The translations under genes were made by a program, and so were the position numbers. The notes under the pieces are model-generated. The model was given only the letters and a program-made list of their open reading frames with translations. It had not been told where the DNA came from and ran no database searches. 64,000 nt of DNA, taken from assembly GCF_014109825.1 (NCBI RefSeq), contig NZ_CP059576.1, forward strand, positions 853,001-917,000, in the 5' to 3' direction. Positions 46,150 to 53,453 of this stretch are shown piece after piece; positions within the stretch are counted from its first letter, which is position 1, and every line of letters begins with the position of its first letter. The stretch is from Legionella sp. PC997. Lineage in GTDB: Bacteria > Pseudomonadota > Gammaproteobacteria > Legionellales > Legionellaceae.

Positions 46150-47571
46150 GTGAATAATATGAATCAAAATGCAACAGAAGAAGCTGTTTGTACTCCGACT
46201 TTTCTAAAGTCTAAAATAGTTACAGATTCAGGCATACCTGCGATTGGTCTGCTAAAATGGGGGACGCATTTTTGTAATTTTTATACAACACCTCAAGATT
46301 TGATGGAAGTGCTTATTCCATACTTTCAAAAGGGTCTTAATAACAATGAACTTTGCATCTGGATAAATTCCGAAGATACGAATCTTGTTTATAACCGATT
46401 GATTCAGGATATCCCTGACATAAAGACAAAAATAGATAAAGGGCAAATGCTTTTGTTTGAAAGAGAAGTTTGGTTTAGGAATGCTTGTGCTGAAACAGCC
46501 GAACCACTTCTCGCTAATATACTGGCATTAGAAAAAAATGCACTAAAACAAGGATATACTGGCTTACGCGTTGCCGGAGGACCTACTAATTTTTCCACCC
46601 CACAAGCAAAAAATGATTTTTTATGCTTCGAAAATAAAGTGTGTGCTACCTTGTATAATCACAAAATCATTGCCCTATGTTGTTATCGTACTTGTGAAAG
46701 TGATTCAAAAGTAATTTTTGATGTAATAAAAAGTCACCAATTCGCTTTGATTCTTCAAGATGGACAATGGGAAATGGTGGAGAATGCTTCATTAAAAGTG
46801 CTAAAAGAGGAATTACAGAAGCAAAATAATGAATTAGAAAATCAAGTTAAATTAAGAACCATGGAGTTGGAAAATGCTTTAAAGAGCCGCGATCATTTTC
46901 TTTCAATTGCTTCTCATGAACTTAAAACCCCTATTACTGCTTTAAGCCTCTATGTAGATGGAATTCTTTCAATGGATAAAAAATATGTTATGGGGCATGT
47001 TGAGGAATTCATGAATCTCATAAGAAAGATTAAAGATCAGAGTCTATGTTTAGAGATTCTTATTAATAAGCTTTTAGATTTTACCTGGGTGTTAAACAAA
47101 AAAAATATACCTTTAGAGTTTCAGTATTTCGATTTATCGAACATGATTCAAAGGGTGGTTGAGAAATTTGCAGGAAAATGTCGTAGTGCAAAATGTGAGA
47201 TAAAAACTAATGTTCCTTCTTCTCTAACTGTTTTTTTGGATCCTACTCGTATTGAGCAAGTTTTAACAAATCTCCTTGATAATGCAATTAAATATGCTCC
47301 TGAACATCCCATTTCGATTAATTTGAGGCAAGATTTTAAAGGGATAATTTTAGAAATTAAGGACCAAGGAAAAGGTATCGCTAGATCGTATCAAGAGCTA
47401 GTATTTAAGCCTTATATGCAACTGCTTTCAAATAAAACTCAATATGGCATGGGGCTGGGCTTATGGCTTGTTCAACAAATTGTTACTGCTCATAAGGGAA
47501 ACATTTCTCTTGTAAGTGATATCGGCAGAGGATGTCATTTTATAATTAAATTACCTACAGAAGTGAGTTAG
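46150..47571 (+). CDS. Soluble sensor histidine kinase with MEDS domain
   Basis: 473 residues, no membrane segment. The first 200 residues match the MEDS sensor domain (HFCNFYTTPQDLMEVLIPYFQKG, LCIWINSED), which is found in sensory proteins of methylotrophs and methanogens. A coiled coil (about 212-245) leads to the HisKA domain with His256 in SHELKTP and the HATPase_c domain (NLLDNAIKYAPE, GKGIA, GMGLGLWLV). The start is a GTG directly after the receiver gene stop; an ATG three codons later is possible. It should phosphorylate the adjacent receiver. Confidence 0.92.
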   Translation: MNNMNQNATEEAVCTPTFLKSKIVTDSGIPAIGLLKWGTHFCNFYTTPQDLMEVLIPYFQKGLNNNELCIWINSEDTNLVYNRLIQDIPDIKTKIDKGQMLLFEREVWFRNACAETAEPLLANILALEKNALKQGYTGLRVAGGPTNFSTPQAKNDFLCFENKVCATLYNHKIIALCCYRTCESDSKVIFDVIKSHQFALILQDGQWEMVENASLKVLKEELQKQNNELENQVKLRTMELENALKSRDHFLSIASHELKTPITALSLYVDGILSMDKKYVMGHVEEFMNLIRKIKDQSLCLEILINKLLDFTWVLNKKNIPLEFQYFDLSNMIQRVVEKFAGKCRSAKCEIKTNVPSSLTVFLDPTRIEQVLTNLLDNAIKYAPEHPISINLRQDFKGIILEIKDQGKGIARSYQELVFKPYMQLLSNKTQYGMGLGLWLVQQIVTAHKGNISLVSDIGRGCHFIIKLPTEVS

Positions 47572-47761
47572 GTAGTACTACTGAGAAAAGTCTGCTTTAA
47601 TGCAAGGTAATTTCAAAATCACCACGTTTTCTCGGTATAGGTCCTTGCTATGAGCTTTTTAAAAACAAAATTTAAAATCTGATTGAATTGATTTGAAAAC
47701 ACTAAAGGATTTTATTAGTCTACTCTCTTCATGAAATTTGTTTGCAGAAAGGAAGCCTATT

Positions 47762-49180
47762 ATGAGCAATCACTTAAAGTTCTACATCAATGGTCAATGG
47801 GTTCCCCCTGTTGTTCCAGCTACTCTTGACGTCATTAATCCCGCCACGGAAAAGGCTTACACTCAAATTTCTATAGGCTCTAAGGCGGATGTAGATAAGG
47901 CAGTTATTGCAGCTAAGACTGCATTCGAAACGTTCTCCAAAACGTCGCACACTTCTCGTATGGCACTTCTAATGAATATTCTTGAACTCTACAACGAACG
48001 CTTTGAGGATATAGCACAGGCGGTTTCCGCCGAAATGGGGGCACCCATTGCATTTGCTCGCGATGCACAAGCCTTAGTGGGTCGTGTCCATCTGGAAGCC
48101 ACTATTACTGCATTTAAGAATTATACCTTTAGTGAAAACCGTGGTAGAACCACCATTGTTAAGGAACCCATAGGTGTTTGTGCATTAATTACGCCATGGA
48201 ATTGGCCGCTCAATCAAATAGTTTGTAAAGTTGCCCCAGCCCTTGCTGCTGGCTGTACTGTAATTCTAAAACCATCCGAAATTGCACCCATAAGCGGCAT
48301 CATTTTTGCGGAGATTATGGATGCTGCCGGCGTGCCTAAAGGGGTTTTTAACATGATTAATGGAACTGGGCAGGAGGTTGGTCAAGAGATGGCATCCCAT
48401 CCTGATGTGGATATGGTCTCCTTCACCGGTTCAACCCGCGCCGGTATCATCGTCGCCAAAGTTGCAGCGGATACAGTCAAGCGTGTGACTCAAGAACTTG
48501 GCGGTAAATCGGCTAACATTATTTTGCCAGACGCTGATTTTGTAACTGCCGTCACTAAGGGGGTGCAAAATTGCTTCGGAAATAGCGGACAATCCTGCGA
48601 TGCACCAACTCGTATGCTAGTACCCAAAGAGAGGCACGAAGAAGCATTGAATATCGCAAAAGTAGCAGCTGAAGCTTTTAGAACCGGTGATCCTAAAGAC
48701 CCTGAATCTGATCTAGGTCCAGTGGTCAGTCAACTGCAATACGATAAAATCCAGGCTCTGATTCAATCTGGACTGGAGGAGGGTGCTACCCTTGTGACTG
48801 GTGGTTTAGGTCGTCCAGAATCTCTGAATCAGGGTTATTATATCCGTCCCACTGTATTTGGACACGTAACACCCGAAATGAAAATTGCTCGCGAGGAGAT
48901 ATTTGGACCGGTCTTGTCGATCATTTCTTATACGGATGAGGAGGATGCGATCCGTATTGCCAATGACACCATCTATGGACTTGCTGCCTATATCCAGTCA
49001 GAAAATATAGATCATGCCCGGGCTGTAGCCAGAGAATTACGGGTCGGTACAGTATCAATAAACTATCCGGACTGGGACGCCTTCTCATCATTTGGGGGCT
49101 ATAAGCAGTCTGGTAATGGCCGGGAATACGCTGATTTCGGCATCCATGAATTTCTCGAGATTAAGAGTATAGTTGTTTAA
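47762..49180 (+). CDS. NAD(P)-dependent aldehyde dehydrogenase
   Basis: 472 residues from the ATG at 47762, preceded by AAAGGAAG; a TTG at 47738 opens the frame earlier but is unlikely. All catalytic residues are present: Asn147 in PWNWP, Glu245 in QELGGKS and Cys279 in NSGQSCDA. It oxidises an aldehyde to the acid; the substrate is not evident. By eye the gene is richer in G and C than its neighbours, with codons such as GCC and GGC more frequent, which suggests a separate origin. A hairpin follows at 49307-49341. Confidence 0.93.
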   Translation: MSNHLKFYINGQWVPPVVPATLDVINPATEKAYTQISIGSKADVDKAVIAAKTAFETFSKTSHTSRMALLMNILELYNERFEDIAQAVSAEMGAPIAFARDAQALVGRVHLEATITAFKNYTFSENRGRTTIVKEPIGVCALITPWNWPLNQIVCKVAPALAAGCTVILKPSEIAPISGIIFAEIMDAAGVPKGVFNMINGTGQEVGQEMASHPDVDMVSFTGSTRAGIIVAKVAADTVKRVTQELGGKSANIILPDADFVTAVTKGVQNCFGNSGQSCDAPTRMLVPKERHEEALNIAKVAAEAFRTGDPKDPESDLGPVVSQLQYDKIQALIQSGLEEGATLVTGGLGRPESLNQGYYIRPTVFGHVTPEMKIAREEIFGPVLSIISYTDEEDAIRIANDTIYGLAAYIQSENIDHARAVARELRVGTVSINYPDWDAFSSFGGYKQSGNGREYADFGIHEFLEIKSIVV

Positions 49181-49306
49181 AAACGATTGAACTTTTTGAT
49201 TAAGCCTGTTTTCAGTAAAGGCAGTAGAGATAAAGCCAGCTAGTAAAGCAAAGTTTCAAGTTAGAATGTTTCCAAAGCAGAAGAATATGAGAAGTTGATT
49301 ATGGAA

Positions 49307-49341
49307 AAGTTTTACCAAAGAATAAATCTTCGGTAAAACTT
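49307..49341. terminator. Terminator-like hairpin between convergent genes
   Basis: AAGTTTTACC (49307-49316) and GGTAAAACTT (49332-49341) pair perfectly over 10 bp, followed by ATTTTCTAACTTTTCC on the plus strand. It lies between the aldehyde dehydrogenase and the convergent F-box gene. Confidence 0.65.
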
Positions 49342-49388
49342 ATTTTCTAACTTTTCCTTAATATCAATAATATCAATGCAGGTGAATT

Positions 49389-50018
49389 TTACATGAGTAC
49401 ACATGCACATGGATCCTCTTTATTTTCTTGACCTGCTAATGCTATACCAGGATAGTCAGAAACTTGACCGGAAAGAAATTTAAGATTACTCACATCCACT
49501 GGTACATATTCAGTTGCTTTGGTTTTGGGTCCTTGTCTGAAGAGGGTATAAAAAGCGGGCGTGATCTCATTTTTAGTAATAGCACTCACTACGGGTTCTT
49601 TCAATTTCACATGAAAAACAGCTGCTATCCGGTCAATCCTAGAGTGGTTTTCTTCTGAAGTTTCTAGAGCATAGCTTTGTGCTTCTTTTAGCGTGCGGAA
49701 CAATTTCATCGTACCTTGTTTTGGTATAGCATTTTTTATTTCATTTTCTGGAATTGCCTTTCGATCTTTTCTATAAGGAAAACCTCTATCCCATGGATTT
49801 GTAGATTGTGAAATGTCTACTTTTGCTCCAACAGCATAGTAATCGGATGTAGGGCTTAAAGTTCGTTCTCTTGGGTAACCTGCATGGAGCTCATTTAAAA
49901 GTTCTGTACTTTGTTTGTGTAGGGATGTGGAAACCTTAGCTGTTTTTATTAGCTCGGGTGCATCAAGATTAGATAGAATCATTTTTTGCAATTCGACGGG
50001 TAATTTTTCAAAAGACAT
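49389..50018 (-). CDS. F-box protein with C-terminal CaaX prenylation motif, putative effector
   Basis: 209 residues from the ATG at 50018, which has GGAG in front and starts exactly at the domain; the frame itself opens at 50138. Residues 2-40 are a good F-box: FEKLPVELQKMILSNLDAPE followed by LIKTAKVSTSLHK. The protein ends DPCACVLM. The last four residues CVLM fit a CaaX box, with Met favouring farnesylation, and another Cys two residues before could be acylated. F-box proteins link substrates to SCF ubiquitin ligases; bacteria lack both SCF and prenylation, so action in a host cell is strongly suggested, as for AnkB of L. pneumophila. The middle (60-200) is unrecognised. Confidence 0.8.
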   Translation of the reverse strand: MSFEKLPVELQKMILSNLDAPELIKTAKVSTSLHKQSTELLNELHAGYPRERTLSPTSDYYAVGAKVDISQSTNPWDRGFPYRKDRKAIPENEIKNAIPKQGTMKLFRTLKEAQSYALETSEENHSRIDRIAAVFHVKLKEPVVSAITKNEITPAFYTLFRQGPKTKATEYVPVDVSNLKFLSGQVSDYPGIALAGQENKEDPCACVLM

Positions 50019-50375
50019 TACATTCTCCAATTTGTATAATTTAAGCAAATACGATATAAAAAATACATCGATAGGGCATATTTTAACCAGTCCAATATCA
50101 CAGGAGAATGTATTCATTTTGAAACCATTTTTTTCCAAAATGGAAAGAGATAAGTAGATAGGGGTTCTTGAATTTGTCTTTTTGATCCCACCTTTTGACT
50201 GTGAGCCCGGGCAAATCTTTGAAGATGAGGATGCATGGAAATGGGTTTCAGGGATAGGAGAGTATTGAGTGACAAAATAAGCCTAGGCTTATTTATATTT
50301 TCTTGTATAAGGCCATGTTGCTGATAGGTCTCTACTATACTAAATAATAATGAATAGGACGGGGAGTTTTTATCC

Positions 50376-51515
50376 ATGGCAAAAGCAAAAGTTCAACACG
50401 GTAAAAACCCTTCCTTTCAAATAATGGTCTGTGGGACCACAAATTCGGGTAAAACAAAACTTTGTAATGCGTTGCGAGGCGAAAATTCACCGGGGAACAT
50501 ACACACATCGTCAATTGATACGTACAATATATCTATTGATGATGGATCTCAACTTAGATTACTGGATTTCGCAGGCTCATACGATACTATCGCTCCATAC
50601 ATAACAAAACATTATATTGAACAATCACAAATTTGTGTGGTTTGCATCGATAGACAAAATTCGCATTCATTTGAGGTTGCTAAAAAAGCGGTGCAAGAAA
50701 TTCGTGAACTGGATCCTAACAACAGAATTCCTATTGTTATCGCACTTACTAAAGAAGATCAAAACTTGGGATTAGCTGACTACGAGATACTAATAAGAGA
50801 TAGAGAACTTAAAGAATTTGAAGAACAATATGGCCTCGAAGGTTCTGTCAAAACCAGTGCCCTAGATGATAAGATGGGGGCAATCGAATTGCGAAAAAAA
50901 CTTCTTGATCTTCGAGAGAACATTATGGCTAGGGAAGAAATGGGCATACCCGATATCTCCTCTATCGAGGAGTATTTCGCCGAGGAAGATTCTTTAGAAG
51001 AAGTAAAAAATAGAATAGACAATATAAGCTCGCTCTTAAATAATGCTCATTTGGAGCTTACGGCCCAGCTTGCTTCTACGCAAAATAAATCTGATATTGC
51101 TGCTATTGAGAAATCAATTACGAGTGTACTTGAATTTTCACAGAAACTATCTGAAATAAAAAAAATTCCCAATCAAATGAATACAGCCTCAGATGTAGAG
51201 AAGAGAGATGCTATGCTCAAAGCCTATGAAAGAGAATTTAAGGATTTTGCTCGCGAAGTTACTCTCGATTTCGCAGTCCAACCGAAAAATGTGAAGAATT
51301 TGTTTATAAGGGTGGTTCGTCTACTATTTGTCAGAAAATGGTATACGGATGAAGAAAAAACCGAGATACAACGCTTTAAACACCAAAATGACTTCAAAAA
51401 CAGACTCCAGAGAGCAGAAGGAGTAGATAAGGAAAAAAATAGCCGCAAGGATGAGCAAAAAAAAGAAAATAATGACGATTCTGCATTAGATTCGAATGTA
51501 CATCCTGAACAATAA
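50376..51515 (+). CDS. Small-GTPase-like (Ras/Rab-type) protein with C-terminal extension, putative effector
   Basis: 379 residues. Residues 14-175 form a Ras-like G domain: P-loop GTTNSGKT (20-27), switch II LDFAGSYD (63-70, for the DTAGQE of Rab), TKED (125-128, for NKxD) and TSAL (160-163, for SAK). The G2 threonine would be Thr44 or Thr49. Gln of DTAGQE is Ser or Tyr here, so intrinsic GTP hydrolysis may be low. The C-terminal 200 residues are coiled-coil-like and charged. Such eukaryotic-like GTPases are known among Legionella effectors. It is divergent from the F-box/CaaX gene. Confidence 0.75.
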   Translation: MAKAKVQHGKNPSFQIMVCGTTNSGKTKLCNALRGENSPGNIHTSSIDTYNISIDDGSQLRLLDFAGSYDTIAPYITKHYIEQSQICVVCIDRQNSHSFEVAKKAVQEIRELDPNNRIPIVIALTKEDQNLGLADYEILIRDRELKEFEEQYGLEGSVKTSALDDKMGAIELRKKLLDLRENIMAREEMGIPDISSIEEYFAEEDSLEEVKNRIDNISSLLNNAHLELTAQLASTQNKSDIAAIEKSITSVLEFSQKLSEIKKIPNQMNTASDVEKRDAMLKAYEREFKDFAREVTLDFAVQPKNVKNLFIRVVRLLFVRKWYTDEEKTEIQRFKHQNDFKNRLQRAEGVDKEKNSRKDEQKKENNDDSALDSNVHPEQ

Positions 51516-51578
51516 GGTAAGCAAGAACAACACTTTTTTACCTGAATTTAGTACCGTCACAAAGGGTGAACAAGACGA

Positions 51579-52781
51579 TTAATTTTTGCGGTAAAGGATG
51601 TGTTCTAAAGGTTCATCTGCCTTTGTAGAAACTAAGTCAGGAGTGTTATATTTTAGAGTAAATTCGCTCACCTTAAGCATATAACCTGTGCCGGACTCAT
51701 TTTTTACCATCTCGATTTTTGCTTTTATATTGGCAATAGGGACTATATTGTCCTGGGTTTCACCTCTAACTTCTTTAGCACATTGTTCCATAGATTTTTC
51801 GAGCTCATTGTCATTTAGCTCTATCAAAGAAATACCATCACTACCCATTGCAAAAATTTGTTGAGGACTATACTCGTCAGCAGGATTTGCATAAGAGCAC
51901 GTGAGGATTTTCAAATTAATCGTCGCATAAATTTTACCATTACCATCTTTTGACCAATTGATGTGGCCAGTCGTTCGACCACGTTCTATGCCTTGAATAT
52001 CACCTTCAACCAACTTGGTTGTATTAGTAAATTCCCGCAAGAGGCTGCCATGTAAAAATTGACCACCAAAATTATAAAGTTTATTTGCTCGTGAATGGGG
52101 GACACTAATTTTATCACCTGCAAAATTTTCTATAGCTTCCATCAGAATAGCATCTTTATGATCATCGATATTCCTCGGAATAATTGCAGCGCCATATATT
52201 GTTACTCCTCTTCGTACAAGATCTTTAATCACTGTAGAATTATCGCTCGTTACTTCGTCCTGGGTCGTTGTTTCTATATCATAAATAGCTTGTGACTCTT
52301 TAAGATCACTTTGGCTATAGGTGAATTTGCTGCAAGGAATTTCCCCTTGGGCATGAAAATAGGCCAATTCATAATGACTAATTAAGGTATCATGTGTTTT
52401 GACAAGCAGACGAAAGAGAGAAGAATTTTCCTGTATTGGAAATTGAACATCTTTTTTCTCTGCGACACTTCTATCATCTCTCTTTTCAATACCAATGTCT
52501 GGAGAAGTCCGGTAGCGATTACGGTCCAACCAGTTAGCAAAAGAAACTTTTTTAAGGTCTGCAGTAACGATAGTTAAATGTTCTAAAACCTGCAACGCCT
52601 CAGCCAATTCGCTGATATTCATTGGCTGACGATCCAGTGCTATCCTATTAAAAAAGTCATCAATTGCTGTTAAGCTACTGCCAGTTTTAAAAAAACTCTT
52701 TTCTTGACTGCTATTGATCATCCCTTTTAAAATGCTCCATTCCTTTGCAATATGGGCAAGTGCAGTTTGCTCTGTTTTCAT
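51579..52781 (-). CDS. Protein of unknown function, effector-region gene
   Basis: 400 residues, soluble, no signal peptide, no recognised family. The N-terminal third is helical; the C-terminal 200 residues look mixed alpha/beta (VTIYGAAIIPRNIDD, GKIYATINLKILTCSYANP, TGYMLKVSEFTLKYN). It is convergent with the GTPase-like gene with 63 bases between stops. Codon use is AT-rich like its neighbours. Its place in the run of eukaryotic-like genes makes an effector role possible but nothing in the sequence proves it. Confidence 0.55.
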   Translation of the reverse strand: MKTEQTALAHIAKEWSILKGMINSSQEKSFFKTGSSLTAIDDFFNRIALDRQPMNISELAEALQVLEHLTIVTADLKKVSFANWLDRNRYRTSPDIGIEKRDDRSVAEKKDVQFPIQENSSLFRLLVKTHDTLISHYELAYFHAQGEIPCSKFTYSQSDLKESQAIYDIETTTQDEVTSDNSTVIKDLVRRGVTIYGAAIIPRNIDDHKDAILMEAIENFAGDKISVPHSRANKLYNFGGQFLHGSLLREFTNTTKLVEGDIQGIERGRTTGHINWSKDGNGKIYATINLKILTCSYANPADEYSPQQIFAMGSDGISLIELNDNELEKSMEQCAKEVRGETQDNIVPIANIKAKIEMVKNESGTGYMLKVSEFTLKYNTPDLVSTKADEPLEHILYRKN

Positions 52782-53019
52782 ATCATTGTTTCTCGTAAAA
52801 ATTGATCATTATGCTTATTTTATGATATAAAAATTAAGTCTATATTAAGTTGAAGAGGTTCACCGCGGGGACAGAACATGAAAAAAACTTCTAACCTTAT
52901 CTAATTTAAGGATATTTTCGACTTAAAGCATAATTATTCGAAGATTAAATAAAATTATATGGAAGTTTGAGGATTCGTTTGTTTATGCTGCGCTGAATTG
53001 CTATTTAAAGGGAGATAAT

Positions 53020-53439
53020 ATGTTTTTTAATCCAGCACCTAAAAAAAACCTTGAAGATGAAAAACTACGTTGCTTTTTCATTCCGATCGTCGAACAAATA
53101 AAATCCAGTGATTACCACAAAATATATATCTGGAATTTAGCGAAAGAAAGTAATATAACCCGCAAATTTTATTCCTCGCCCGAGGCACTTGCTCGTATGG
53201 AGTCAGGACGGCTAGGTTCAAACAATATCTTATCGTGCTATAAAGTATCACTGACCGAAACGCAATACCAACAATTAAGAACAATCAGCGGTAGAGACAA
53301 TGTCTTTCTCGGTTCCTTTAATTTTAACTACTCTGATGTTGAAAGCCTGATCCGTTTTGTCCAAGGCCAGCAGCAAGAGCATGCGAATCCTTTCTATAAG
53401 CAAGAGACAACGTTAAATCAACCGGTTTGTGCTGCTTAA
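53020..53439 (+). CDS. Small protein of unknown function
   Basis: 139 residues, soluble, no family recognised. AAAGGGAG precedes the ATG. The middle contains FYSSPEALARMESGRLGSNN and a repeat-like LTETQYQQLRTISGRDNVFLGSFNFNYSDVESLIRF. The C-terminus (QPVCAA) has a cysteine near the end but is not a CaaX box because it is Cys-Ala-Ala with no fourth residue. It is convergent with the HEAT-repeat gene, with only 14 bases between stops. Confidence 0.55.
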   Translation: MFFNPAPKKNLEDEKLRCFFIPIVEQIKSSDYHKIYIWNLAKESNITRKFYSSPEALARMESGRLGSNNILSCYKVSLTETQYQQLRTISGRDNVFLGSFNFNYSDVESLIRFVQGQQQEHANPFYKQETTLNQPVCAA

Positions 53440-53453
53440 CCCCTAGCAAGGAT

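Noticed and set aside
53020..53439. C-terminus QPVCAA considered as a CaaX box
   Set aside because: The cysteine is third from the end, so the four-residue CaaX arrangement is not met.
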